A DNA stretch of 64,000 bases from Candidatus Kuenenia stuttgartensis (GTDB taxonomy: Bacteria > Planctomycetota > Planctomycetia > Isosphaerales > Isosphaeraceae), in contig CAMBEP010000003.1 of NCBI GenBank assembly GCA_945865635.1, positions 1-64,000 of the forward strand. The letters run 5' to 3'. The first letter of the stretch is position 1, and the number at the start of each line of letters is the position of its first letter. A program made the position numbers and the translations under genes. This document shows positions 1 to 9,860 of the stretch, in pieces. The notes under the pieces were generated by a model, which saw nothing but the letters and a program-made list of their open reading frames with translations, was not told the DNA's origin and searched no databases.

Positions 1-3000
1 GTATAGTTCTGGGCACCGCCGGCATACGATGGGTTGTTGGGATAGAACATGGCGTTGGTTGGTTCGGAATAACCATTCACGTTTGGCATCAGCCAGATAC
101 CGTTAAGTGAATTGCCAACGAGACTTGTGCGACGGATCAACGGACCGCGGGCATTGGAGTCCTCGCGGAAGCTATCCATATCTGCACCAATGGCCGCCTG
201 CGATGAACCCGTGGACCCGCTATTCGAAATCTGTACATTCGTGACCGATGGACGGGAATTGAACAGAGTCAGCGGATTGAAGCGATTGCCAATCGTTTGT
301 GGAACTGCACCACCGGCATACCGAATATTGGCGTAGTTGAAAGCACTCATGACATCGTCAGCACCTGAAAGGCCAAGCGTGCCATCAATCGGAAACTGAA
401 CAGGATTCGCAGAACGACCACCATTGACATCGTCAAAGTTCCGCAGGATCACTCCACCCCAGTCACCTTGAAACGGCGTCGTGTCAATCCCGTCGCCGTT
501 GGCATCGCCACCAACAGTGTCATCCGCATAGGAGGTGAAAATGACTTGTTCGCCGATCTGGCCGCCACCACGTGTCTGGATGGCAGATCCCTGTGTCTGA
601 ACATAAAGATTTGTGTTCAGGAACTTGACGGCTGATCCCGCATCAAAAACCAATGTCGTCATGGCAGGAACACTGCCCGACCCTTCCGTGGTTGTGCCCT
701 GGGGAGTTTGAATGACAAACGTCTTTTGCTCAACCTTGCCTGTGGCCGGGTTGTACTGCGACGAAGAAGCCAGAGCAATAATCGCCACGGGTGTGTTTGG
801 CGTGGCTTGCTCATACTGGCCGGTTACAGGATTCAAAACCAAAGCTCCCGACTTCACTTCAGCCGCAAAGAATGCGGAAGGATCAAAGTGGCCGTTGCCA
901 TTGCGATCGTAAGTCGGATTGAAGTTGATCCCATAATTCAAAGCACTATTTAAATCGCCACCATTGACACCTGTTGGGTTGGCTTCTGCAAGAAGTGTCG
1001 GATAAGGCTTGAGGTAAGTCCCGTTTGGATTGTCAGTTGGGATGAACGGATCGTCGTTGAAATCAGCGCGGGTGAAGAGGATATTGCCATTCTCAAAAAC
1101 CGTAAAGCCTGTAACGAAGGCGGATCCTGCCGTGCCGTCACCGGAAAGGCCCTTACGGTATTGGCCGGTGGGCATCAGTGTTTCATAGGTGTCCAGAGCA
1201 TTGACGTACTTGCCATCAACAATGTTATTTGTTGTGCCAGAAGTCGTTCCAACAGGATTGCCCAGAAACTCGCCATCGAGTTGAAGCCCGAAGACATCCT
1301 TGATCGCTGTCGACCCATTGTTCGGCATGATAATTCGATAATTGTCTGCTTGCAATTGAGATCCGGCAGGAATCTGAATCACCAGCCGATTGCGATATCC
1401 AGGTGAACCAATCGCACAGCCTGGAACGGAATCCACCAAGCTGATCGAAAGGCCCGTCACCCGTGTGTATCCGCCACCTGTGTTTCCGGCAGTTCCAAAG
1501 TATTTGAAGTCCCCGTCAGGACTTGTCAGGTTCGAATTTGCGGAACGAAAAATCTGGAGAACATCGTTATTGATCGAAGCTGGGTCAAGCGAATTCGAGA
1601 AATCAATCTGGATTGTGTCCGGAGGTGCATCGGCAGCCTGAGGTATCGTAGGATTGACATTCGGAATTTCAAAGAGCGAACGAGGGCCGCCTGTTGGTGT
1701 AAATTCTGCGACGTTCGAGATCGGGTTGATCGCCGTATTGCCCATCTTGAAGTCTGTGATGTAAACAGGCACAGGATTGACATTCAGAGTCGTCGAGAAC
1801 GGAACCAGAGAGTTCCCGGCCGAGTCTGTGATCGATGTGGTCGTCTGGAATACGTAAGTTGCCTTGGGTATCCCCGCAACAAAGTTCACTGAGACTTTAC
1901 CAGTGTACGGATCGGATGTCGTCACCCGATTCGACGTGTTCACATAAGTCACTTCCTTGATATACGCTGAGGCGTCAAGGTCGTCAGAAGTGCCAAAGAT
2001 TCCATCAGCACCAACATTCGTCAGCTTGTAATTCGAGATATTCGTGGCCGTCTTCGCCATCAGGGCAGGGACGTCGAACAATGTTGGAACTGCAAATGGA
2101 CTTGCAGGATCGGAAGGCAGAACAGGGTCAACAATCTCAAGTGAGATATTGGTCAGGGCCGAGACGAACGAGTTGTTCACAACATTCGAGCTCTTGACCA
2201 CTGGGTGGGTCAAATCAATTCGGAAGGATTGATCCATCTTGCTCGACAAACCTGGCAGAACCAAATCTGAAGACTGACCAACCACCAGCGTTCTCAGCTT
2301 GTAATAGCCATTGTCAAGCGCACTTTGGCTGGCTGGATAAGTCAAGGTGAAATTGCCAGTAGCATTTGTCGTGGTAATGATCTGGGGAGTGCCCGACCAG
2401 CCACGTCCGCCCGCACCAAGGTCCAGATCAAATGTGCCATTGGGCACATTATATTGGGCCACAACGGTCACACCCGAAACGGCGGCCGGAAAGTCAGACT
2501 GAATCTGGCCTACGAATGTCGGACGGGATGCAGACGTATTCTGGTCAAAAGTGGTGCCCGTGTCACTGGCTGCACTCAATGTTGTGTAAATGATCTTAGG
2601 GGCTTTGACTTCGCGATAGCCCAGACCATAAACAAAATCGCCACCTTCTGTGCCGTTGCCCGATGGGAATGTGCCGTTGTATTCGCCATCCAGAGCGTTG
2701 CCAGCGACGTCGCGAATCGTGTCCTTCAAGACCAGGGTATAGGTGTCGCTTGGCAGCAGATTCTGTGGCAGATTTGTCAAATCCAGAGTCAACTTGCCAG
2801 AAATCGGGTCGTATGAGACTGCAATGCGTGGATCACCCACAGCAGTAACAAGTGTATTTCGAGCATTCAATGTGCCATTGGCACGATAAAGCTGAACAGA
2901 GCTCAGGTTGATGGTGTTGGCACGCATCTGCTCGCTGAAGGTCGCATAAACCTTGCGGCTCTCAATCGAGACCCCTGTGACTTGTGGCCCGGAGAGATCG

Positions 3001-5219
3001 TTGTAATTGAAGTTCCCGGAATAAGCTGCAATGAATCTGCCTGTCAACGACTTAATGGAGTCCGCAGCAATCGAATAGGCAAAAGTGCCATTGATCCGAA
3101 TTGTCGGAGCCGCATTGAATGTCAGCGGGAATGCCACTTTGGTGGGGTCGTTGTTGTAAATGGTCGGTGTGCCCACTGTAACGGTCACACCTGTAGGCAG
3201 GTTGCTGAAGATCAAGTCGGATGGAGTAACCGTGGTCATATCAACAGCGGCCGAGAATGAAACCACCAACTGTGGAAGTGCTGTCGTGACAGTCGCCCCA
3301 TTTGCAGGTGTGGTTGTTATGACCTGAAACTGTTGAAGCTTGGCCACAGCAGCAGCGGCGTTTACGCGACCATAACCGTATTCCTGATTCCAGCCGTTAT
3401 AGGTTCCATAGGGACCAGACGCAGTCGTGCTGTAAGCAACCGAACCGACTTGGTCGGTGGTCGAGAAGATCGCGTCAAATATTTGGGAGAGTGTTACCGT
3501 GGGATTGGCGGCAACGCACAAAGCACCTACACCGGCGGCCATTGGCGAAGCGGCCGAAGTACCATTGAAGCTTGTGTAGTCCACAGAGACTTGCGAAGTG
3601 GGCCACTGCGGCGGGAAGCCGCCGCTGTCAGGGGGGTTGAAGCCCTGATTGCCTGTGACGTCCGTCGTCAGATCGTAAGCGTTCGGCGTGTTGGAAGCCG
3701 GGTTTTCAAAACCGATGCCCGTCGGAGCCATCACGGCCTGTCGAGGACCATACTGGCTGTAGCTCACGCGTTGATCGTTATAGTCCGTACCACCCACGGC
3801 GATCACGCCCGGATAGTCCGAAGGATAGTGGAGCTGACCGGGCTGATAACCCGGATTGGTTGCACCGTTGCCTGATGAAGCAAAGCAGACCGAGCCAAGA
3901 CCGTTTCGGCCATTGGTGGATGCGGCCAACCAGGCATCCTGTTCAGCCTGAAGGGGGCCACCACCGTGACCGTAGCTGGCATTGATAACATCTGCACCAC
4001 GCCAGACACGCTGCCCGTTGGCACCCAGCCCGGCCGCATAGTAAACGCCTTCAATAAATGCGGTTGACGAGGATGCTTCGCCGTTAAAAGGCAGTCGTAC
4101 AGGGAGGATCTTGGCTGTGTAAGCCACCCCGGCGATGCCAATGCCATTGTTGCCTACAGCAGCAGAGAGACCAGCCACCGCAGTGCCATGCGCATCGGCG
4201 GCTGAGTACATCACTGGGTTGGGGTTATTGTCTCCATCCGCAAAATCCCAACCGTTCGTATCATCGATAAAACCATTGTTGTCGTTGTCGATACCGTCGT
4301 TTGGAATTTCGTTTGTGTTGTTGAAGATGTTGGCAGCCAAGTCCGGGTGGTCGGTCTGCACCCCGGAGTCCAACACGGCAACGACTACGTTGTTACCGGT
4401 GACATTGCGATTCCAGGCCCCCTGAACTTTGACGTCCGCACCCGGTGTACCGCCGGTTTGACCAGTATTGATGTTCTGCCATTGCAAATTCAACAGGGGA
4501 TCATTGGGCAATGCGTTGAGCGAGCGAACCACCCAGGCGTTCGGCTCAGAGAATCGCACCGAGGCGTTTCCGGCAATCGAAGCCGCATATTGGAGCGTCT
4601 CCATGCCAACGTTCGTCTTGAGCATCACCTGGTAGTTTGAAGAGGCACCAGTGATCAGCTTCCAGGAAGCCACTTGATCCATGCCACCGAAGACCTTGGC
4701 TGGATCAGCCCCATCTTTAAGCCCTACAAACAGGTCATTCAGCACGATCATGGAGGAATTGGTGCCACTATAGGCAAAAGCTGGCCCTGCACCTTGAACG
4801 CCTGTCATCTGGCGGATCTGGTCGGCAATGCTAACCAGATTTCTGACCTGATCGGCATTGCTCATGCCAACAATCGCCTGCCGTTTGTAAGCAGCGCCAT
4901 TGGTTCCGAGGTCAAAATCTTTCGTGAATCCAGAAAGCGGGCCACCGGGCATCGAAAGCCGCATCGATGCGGTGTCTTTCTGACCAGGAGCAAACTGGAT
5001 CACCAGTTCTGTACCACTCCTCAGCAGAGACTGCTTCTGATTCTGATACAGGTAATAATCGCCGAAATCGGCGGTGACAACGCCCGATCCATCAAGCATC
5101 CGGCGCTCTTCCAGATTTTCAATCTGGGAATCCATGAACAAGCGACGCTTGCCACGGTTGCTGCCGTTGTTACGATCGCGATTCGAATTGCCGTTGCTGT
5201 TGCCGTTGAATGCGCCCAT
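1..5219 (-). CDS. Giant secreted S8 (subtilisin-like) protease, C-terminus beyond window
   Basis: About 1,739 codons are visible and the gene continues past position 1. The ATG at 5219 follows a GGAGAG ribosome site at 5228-5233. The N-terminus is Asn/Gly-rich and then carries NLEERRML at residues 35-42, the LEPR-like motif typical of large planctomycete surface proteins. The subtilase triad is visible: Asp284 in AVLDSGVQTDHPDL, His344 in DAHGTAVAGL and Ser555 in NGTSAASPMAAG. After the protease domain come several Ig-like/SbsA-type modules (one begins TTTPANGATV) and beta-rich segments, so this is a protease head on a long adhesive stalk. It probably acts outside the cell or at its surface. 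Family assignment is firm; the substrate is unknown. Confidence 0.93.
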   Translation of the reverse strand, partial: MGAFNGNSNGNSNRDRNNGSNRGKRRLFMDSQIENLEERRMLDGSGVVTADFGDYYLYQNQKQSLLRSGTELVIQFAPGQKDTASMRLSMPGGPLSGFTKDFDLGTNGAAYKRQAIVGMSNADQVRNLVSIADQIRQMTGVQGAGPAFAYSGTNSSMIVLNDLFVGLKDGADPAKVFGGMDQVASWKLITGASSNYQVMLKTNVGMETLQYAASIAGNASVRFSEPNAWVVRSLNALPNDPLLNLQWQNINTGQTGGTPGADVKVQGAWNRNVTGNNVVVAVLDSGVQTDHPDLAANIFNNTNEIPNDGIDNDNNGFIDDTNGWDFADGDNNPNPVMYSAADAHGTAVAGLSAAVGNNGIGIAGVAYTAKILPVRLPFNGEASSSTAFIEGVYYAAGLGANGQRVWRGADVINASYGHGGGPLQAEQDAWLAASTNGRNGLGSVCFASSGNGATNPGYQPGQLHYPSDYPGVIAVGGTDYNDQRVSYSQYGPRQAVMAPTGIGFENPASNTPNAYDLTTDVTGNQGFNPPDSGGFPPQWPTSQVSVDYTSFNGTSAASPMAAGVGALCVAANPTVTLSQIFDAIFSTTDQVGSVAYSTTASGPYGTYNGWNQEYGYGRVNAAAAVAKLQQFQVITTTPANGATVTTALPQLVVSFSAAVDMTTVTPSDLIFSNLPTGVTVTVGTPTIYNNDPTKVAFPLTFNAAPTIRINGTFAYSIAADSIKSLTGRFIAAYSGNFNYNDLSGPQVTGVSIESRKVYATFSEQMRANTINLSSVQLYRANGTLNARNTLVTAVGDPRIAVSYDPISGKLTLDLTNLPQNLLPSDTYTLVLKDTIRDVAGNALDGEYNGTFPSGNGTEGGDFVYGLGYREVKAPKIIYTTLSAASDTGTTFDQNTSASRPTFVGQIQSDFPAAVSGVTVVAQYNVPNGTFDLDLGAGGRGWSGTPQIITTTNATGNFTLTYPASQSALDNGYYKLRTLVVGQSSDLVLPGLSSKMDQSFRIDLTHPVVKSSNVVNNSFVSALTNISLEIVDPVLPSDPASPFAVPTLFDVPALMAKTATNISNYKLTNVGADGIFGTSDDLDASAYIKEVTYVNTSNRVTTSDPYTGKVSVNFVAGIPKATYVFQTTTSITDSAGNSLVPFSTTLNVNPVPVYITDFKMGNTAINPISNVAEFTPTGGPRSLFEIPNVNPTIPQAADAPPDTIQIDFSNSLDPASINNDVLQIFRSANSNLTSPDGDFKYFGTAGNTGGGYTRVTGLSISLVDSVPGCAIGSPGYRNRLVIQIPAGSQLQADNYRIIMPNNGSTAIKDVFGLQLDGEFLGNPVGTTSGTTNNIVDGKYVNALDTYETLMPTGQYRKGLSGDGTAGSAFVTGFTVFENGNILFTRADFNDDPFIPTDNPNGTYLKPYPTLLAEANPTGVNGGDLNSALNYGINFNPTYDRNGNGHFDPSAFFAAEVKSGALVLNPVTGQYEQATPNTPVAIIALASSSQYNPATGKVEQKTFVIQTPQGTTTEGSGSVPAMTTLVFDAGSAVKFLNTNLYVQTQGSAIQTRGGGQIGEQVIFTSYADDTVGGDANGDGIDTTPFQGDWGGVILRNFDDVNGGRSANPVQFPIDGTLGLSGADDVMSAFNYANIRYAGGAVPQTIGNRFNPLTLFNSRPSVTNVQISNSGSTGSSQAAIGADMDSFREDSNARGPLIRRTSLVGNSLNGIWLMPNVNGYSEPTNAMFYPNNPSYAGGAQNY

Positions 5220-5783
5220 CGTTGAACTCTCCGGGATCTGTTGAAGGCCTTGATCACAAAACCGGCTCACATTCCTCACCGCACTGAGGCAAAGCCGTTT
5301 TTAAAATTCGCTGTGATCAATCCCCTCATTGGTTCGTCTGTCTTGTCCAAACTGCACACTTGAGACACATCACACCAGGACCGCCTGTCCCTACGTTTTT
5401 TTGTCCACTGAAGGATTTGACCTGATTCTCGGCCAAGTCCAACGTATTCTTAGAGTTCGCTTCTCATACTCCGCATCCTCATGCCCCCCGTCAACCTTTT
5501 ACATGCCGTCTAACGAAACACGTCATCACTTCGAGAGAATGCATGCATGCACTCATGCATTATGACCCCTCAGGACTAGGTTCGTCAAGAACACCTGGGT
5601 AAAATTCGCGGGAGAAGTTGGTCGAAGCGGTCGATCAACATATCCTGAGCCTCCAAGCGGCTCGCAATCGACAATATCAATACGAGTTTGACCCACACTG
5701 TCATAAAGTCAAACGAACAGGCAATTTCTGCGAGCAAAACAGTTCGGGAATTCTGAGAAGTATCCATAATCTAGGAAATCTAT
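5220..5783. other. Intergenic region between divergent genes
   Basis: No convincing gene is seen in these 564 bases. The region must hold the promoters for the leftward protease and the rightward DapA-family gene, but I see no clear consensus. A short palindromic run of GCATGC/ATGCAT lies at 5538-5561. Small ORFs here look like chance readings. Confidence 0.5.
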
Positions 5784-6779
5784 ATGAATCAGATAGATCG
5801 CGATGGCCTTTCAACCCCTATAAACACGACAACCCTTTGGGCCGCCGTGCCTGTACCTGTCCAAAAAAATTTCCAGATCGATTCGGAAAATCTTCACAAA
5901 TACGCTCATTGGCTGTTCCAACGACCAATCGGTGGGGTCGTTTTGAATGCGCATACCGGACGGGGGCTGCATTGGGCTGATGACCAGCGAGGACTGATTC
6001 TTGAGGTCTGGAACCAGCATCGCCCAGTCGGCAAATCGATTATCGCTGCCGTCGGAGCCCCCAAGAACGCTGCCGACTTCGCATCCGCTTGCTCGGTGGC
6101 ACGCGATATGGCTCAGCAAGCCCAAGATTTTGGCGCTGATGGTCTCATGATTCACCCACCCGTCTTTCTTAAAGGCGACGAACAAATCTGGCAGAAATGC
6201 TTTGCCTATCACCGTGAAGTGATCGAGTCCGTCCAAATCCCAAGTCTCCTCTTCTACCTATATGAAGAGGCCGGTGGCCTCTCCTATCCAAACGATCTAA
6301 TTGATGACCTGCTCACATTGCCACAAGTGCTTGGAATTAAAGTGGCTACACTTGATTCTGTCATGACCTTTCAGGAAATCGCCGGTCTCATGCGACTGCA
6401 CCCTCAGAAAAAACTGATCACTGGTGAAGATCGATTCCTCGGGTACAGCTTCATGGCAGGGGCCAAGGCGGCACTCATCGGAATGGCCGCCGCTTTTGTC
6501 GAACCCCAAGCCGATATGATCACCACTTATCAATCTGGCGATTACGAAAGATTCCACAAGTTAAGCGCAATTATAGATGCGTTTTCCCAAACCACTTTCC
6601 GCAAACCGATGGAAGGCTACATTGCTCGCATGCTGGCTTGCCTGGTTCATGAAGGGGCGATTGATGCAATCGCCGCACACGATCCCTTCGGCCCCGGCTT
6701 GGAAGCTGGCGAATTTGAACGCATCGGGACGATCCTCAATGTTCTCAAACGACGGTATGAAGCGATTTTGAATGCTTGA
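5784..6779 (+). CDS. Dihydrodipicolinate synthase / N-acetylneuraminate lyase family protein
   Basis: This 331-residue protein belongs to the DapA/NanA class I aldolase TIM-barrel family. The Schiff-base lysine is Lys186 in LGIKVATLDS, and the conserved active-site tyrosine is probably Tyr158 in SLLFYLYEEAGG. The usual GRT segment after the tyrosine is replaced by EEAGG, so it is probably not a true DapA and more likely acts on another 2-oxo acid. It faces a convergent MFS transporter 30 bases downstream, which could import a related sugar acid. The start ATG at 5784 is preceded by GGAAATCT. The family is secure; the substrate is not. Confidence 0.85.
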   Translation: MNQIDRDGLSTPINTTTLWAAVPVPVQKNFQIDSENLHKYAHWLFQRPIGGVVLNAHTGRGLHWADDQRGLILEVWNQHRPVGKSIIAAVGAPKNAADFASACSVARDMAQQAQDFGADGLMIHPPVFLKGDEQIWQKCFAYHREVIESVQIPSLLFYLYEEAGGLSYPNDLIDDLLTLPQVLGIKVATLDSVMTFQEIAGLMRLHPQKKLITGEDRFLGYSFMAGAKAALIGMAAAFVEPQADMITTYQSGDYERFHKLSAIIDAFSQTTFRKPMEGYIARMLACLVHEGAIDAIAAHDPFGPGLEAGEFERIGTILNVLKRRYEAILNA

Positions 6780-6809
6780 TTTGGAAGCCTTCAAATATAG
6801 GTGGTCGAC

Positions 6810-8066
6810 TTAGACCTTGGCCACTTCATCCCGAGGCTTGATCAACAAAACCAATATCACCGAAAAAATTGCTGTACATGCGAAAATCCCAAAAATCATT
6901 CCGATCGGCACATGCTGGTCGCGCAACCTGCCGAAACCCCAGTCCGCCAGACCACCACAACTGATACTGACCAGATTCATGAAGCCGTATCCGGTTGCTC
7001 TCAATTCTGGCCTGACAATCTGGCACAGGATGGGCATGTTGTTGCAGTCAAAAAAGCCCCAGCCAAGACCAAAAAGGATGAGGAATAGAACCGCCACAGT
7101 TAGGCTCTCTGCATTGCCTACCCCAAAAACCGCTGGGACAATCAGGCACATGCCGAAGGCGCTGGCATGAATCCGGCCTCGTTTGGTCCGCTTCATCCAG
7201 CGGTCGGCCAGGTATCCGCCGATAATTGCACCGATCACTGCGGCCACCTGCCAGTAAAGAGTCGCTGAAACACCAGCCTTACCCTGGCTGATATTGTATC
7301 GCTCCTGAAGAATCGCCGGCATCCAGTCCCGCACAACCCAACCTGCCAGTGCTGGCAACGTGAAATAAAGCACCAACAAGATATAGGATAGGTTGCTGAA
7401 AAGCTCTGAAAGGGCCCGACCGGGTGAGAGTTTTTTCGGCTTCACGGATTCTGTGTTTGTAAGAGTTGATCGAGGCGCATCGCGCAGAATGAGGGCGAGG
7501 GGTATGGCATAGAACATTCCCAGAATGCCGCAGGCATCGAATGCAACTCGCCATCCCAAAACCGCTGATCCGGCTACATATCCACCAAAACCACCAGCAA
7601 TCTGCCCAAAATACATGCCCATCTGATGCAGACCAATTGCGCGTGATCTTGTATCGCCAAAGTGATAATCCGAGATCAGAGCCAATGCAGCGGGCACATA
7701 AAAGGCCTCACTGAAACCCATGAGCGATCGGGCAAGCAGAAGTTCGCGATAGGTTTCGACATGGCCTGTCCAGAAAGTCACGGCCGACCACACAAACAGG
7801 CTGCAGCAAATTGTCAGCCTTCGGCTGTATCGATCGGCCATAAAGCCTGCAAATGGGCTCAGGAATGCATAAACCCACTTGAACTGACCCAGCATGTAGC
7901 CCCAATTCTGGTTTGTGCCGATCGAGGGTATATCGCTCATGATCGACGACTTCATCGAAGCCAACATTTGCCGGTCAAGGTAATTCAGCAAGGCCACAGG
8001 AATGAGCAACATGACGACGAGCCAAGCCGTCGATATGGTTTTTGAGGGGCTATTGGGGAGTGACAT
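6810..8066 (-). CDS. MFS transporter
   Basis: A polytopic membrane protein of about 418 residues with a major facilitator pattern. It has LNYLDRQML in the first helix and a loop 2-3 motif GFMADRYSRR (the usual GxxxDRxGRR), followed by hydrophobic segments consistent with 12 helices. The second half repeats the motif as GGYLADRWMKRTKRG. I prefer the ATG at 8066; a GTG 33 bases upstream (8099) is an in-frame alternative. It resembles spinster/hexuronate-type MFS members, but substrate cannot be read from sequence. It is convergent with the DapA-family gene, and together they may handle an organic or sugar acid (inference). Confidence 0.85.
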   Translation of the reverse strand: MSLPNSPSKTISTAWLVVMLLIPVALLNYLDRQMLASMKSSIMSDIPSIGTNQNWGYMLGQFKWVYAFLSPFAGFMADRYSRRLTICCSLFVWSAVTFWTGHVETYRELLLARSLMGFSEAFYVPAALALISDYHFGDTRSRAIGLHQMGMYFGQIAGGFGGYVAGSAVLGWRVAFDACGILGMFYAIPLALILRDAPRSTLTNTESVKPKKLSPGRALSELFSNLSYILLVLYFTLPALAGWVVRDWMPAILQERYNISQGKAGVSATLYWQVAAVIGAIIGGYLADRWMKRTKRGRIHASAFGMCLIVPAVFGVGNAESLTVAVLFLILFGLGWGFFDCNNMPILCQIVRPELRATGYGFMNLVSISCGGLADWGFGRLRDQHVPIGMIFGIFACTAIFSVILVLLIKPRDEVAKV

Positions 8067-8483
8067 CGGCAGGGATTGTCCAGAAATTCTTGAGGGCACT
8101 TGCGCTTGAATTTGGATCGAACTGAATCTGGCAGGAAGCTGAGTGGCCGATCTTCGTCCCTCAAAAAAAGATTGTAAAGATTTTCCTTAAAGAGCAACAA
8201 GCCCATGGCATAAATTTTGCAGTGGGTTGCTACCCATTCGTTATGATCGAATGGCTCCAATTCGCATGCAAGGCCTTGCAAGTAAAGCCGAGCTCAAGCC
8301 AATCGAGTCAATCAACCATCATGGATATAGACTTCCATCCATGGGGTTGATCGTGTTAGAATGGAGTCTCCAAACATGAAGAAATGGTTTGATCACGACC
8401 GATAGAGACAGCAAGTCGTCATAGACTAAAGTCTCATCAAGTGGATCGACCGCCACTTTATTCTGTAGAGTCGAAGCCCAAAA
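8067..8483. other. Intergenic region between divergent genes
   Basis: No gene is seen in these 417 bases. A perfect 7-bp inverted repeat with a 7-base spacer, CCATTCG/CGAATGG, lies at 8234-8254 and could be an operator or chance. An imperfect repeat ATGGAT/ATCCAT lies at 8321-8342. Confidence 0.4.
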
Positions 8484-9830
8484 ATGCGAAAACCTGCCAG
8501 CCCATTGCGCCTAATATCTTTGATTCGCATCTCGACGATCATCACGATCGGGCTGTCAGTGACATTCCTCTTGTTAGGAATGTCTCATTCAACGGACAAA
8601 ACTAAAACCAGGTCAAAGCAAGTGCGAATCGACCTGGTAGCATTCCACCCCCAACAAATTGAAAATCCCGGCACTTCCATTTCTGAAAAATCCACTGAAC
8701 GGGTCGGTCCACTGGCACCGCCGTCGGTCCAATTTATTGACGAACTTGGCCCGAAAACACCTGGTATGGAACCGCCTAGACTTCAGAAAATTTCGGCTCA
8801 GGCCAATGACACGATCGTCAAGAATCTTGTTGGCAATAAGGTATGTGCCGAATGTCATCCCGGTGAGCATGCACTTCATGCTGGATCAGGTCATGCGCGT
8901 ACTCTAAAACCCGCCGGCAAAACAGCCGTGGCTCGAAAGCTGAACGGAAAAATCAATCGCGATACGGAAAATCCCGACATTCTCTGGCAATATCTCGTTG
9001 CTGGCAATCGTCTTGAAGCCCAGCAAATCAAGGACGGCAAACAGACCTGCTTTCCGCTTGATTATGCAGTAGGCTCAGGCGAACACGGCATTACCTTCAT
9101 GGGTGTCAGCTACAATCCCAGAATCCAGCAATTCGTCGGTATGGAACATCGTCTTTCCTACTATACGAGCTCCGATCATATGGACATCACTCCAGGTCAG
9201 GGCGAACGCGATCGCGGCAGTAAGAACCCTGGTTTCGATGATCAAGGCCGAGTTCTTGACAAAACAAGCCTTACAAAGTGCTTGGAATGTCATGCGACAA
9301 TTACTTCCGCTAAAAAAGTTGGCGATTTCGACCCATCCACAATGGTACCCAACGTCTCTTGTGAAAGATGCCATGGGCCTGGCAAGGATCACGTCGAAGC
9401 CGCCCGACGCGGCGATCCGGAATTCAAGCTCTTAATGCCTCTGGGCGTGGCAAGTGCCACACCTGCGAGCCAAATTCGTGAATGTGGGACGTGTCACCGT
9501 CGACTCGACCTTCTTCCACCAAATATGGTCCATGAAGACAACCACGAACTGGCTCGTTTCCAGCCTCTTGGTCTCCAGGTTTCTGCCTGTTTTAATGAAG
9601 GCAAAAGTGGCCTGAAATGCACCACGTGTCATGACCCGCACGGAAAAGTTTCCAATAAGCGGGACGGATACAATAATGCCTGCATCAATTGCCATACAGA
9701 AACCGGTCGCAGCAAATGTAAAGTTGAGCCCAAAGGCGACTGCATCAACTGCCACATGCCAAAACGCACGGTTTCAGAGGTCTTTAAGTTTACCGACCAC
9801 TGGATCAGGTCGCCCAAGAAAACCGACTGA
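8484..9830 (+). CDS. Heptaheme c-type cytochrome (cytochrome c554-like)
   Basis: This 448-residue exported protein has an N-terminal hydrophobic segment at about residues 17-33. It carries seven CxxCH heme sites: CAECH 121, CLECH 266, CERCH 293, CGTCH 334, CTTCH 379, CINCH 400 and CINCH 420. The spacing and the GHAR segment after the first heme fit the tetraheme c554/multiheme superfamily. The last hemes (CTTCHDPHG, CINCHMPK, FTDHWIR) closely match the C-terminus of the TPR-cytochrome at 14572-16422, so the two are paralogues. It probably moves electrons in the periplasm or at the outer surface. A CRTAC1 gene is convergent 30 bases downstream. Redox partner unknown. Confidence 0.9.
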   Translation: MRKPASPLRLISLIRISTIITIGLSVTFLLLGMSHSTDKTKTRSKQVRIDLVAFHPQQIENPGTSISEKSTERVGPLAPPSVQFIDELGPKTPGMEPPRLQKISAQANDTIVKNLVGNKVCAECHPGEHALHAGSGHARTLKPAGKTAVARKLNGKINRDTENPDILWQYLVAGNRLEAQQIKDGKQTCFPLDYAVGSGEHGITFMGVSYNPRIQQFVGMEHRLSYYTSSDHMDITPGQGERDRGSKNPGFDDQGRVLDKTSLTKCLECHATITSAKKVGDFDPSTMVPNVSCERCHGPGKDHVEAARRGDPEFKLLMPLGVASATPASQIRECGTCHRRLDLLPPNMVHEDNHELARFQPLGLQVSACFNEGKSGLKCTTCHDPHGKVSNKRDGYNNACINCHTETGRSKCKVEPKGDCINCHMPKRTVSEVFKFTDHWIRSPKKTD

Positions 9831-9860
9831 TTCTGAATCGAACCCGTTTCGATTCTCGTT

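Noticed and set aside
112..5225. Numerous small + strand ORFs opposite the protease
   Set aside because: They are shadows of the long minus-strand reading frame, whose triad and repeats are clear.
5618..5980. 120-residue ORF across the start of the DapA-family gene
   Set aside because: It overlaps the conserved N-terminus of the DapA-family protein in another frame and has no recognisable motif.
6810..8066. Possible sialic-acid transport and cleavage pair (NanA-like with MFS)
   Set aside because: The DapA-family member could be NanA-like, but the sequence around the active-site Tyr is unlike NanA and no other sialic acid gene is present.
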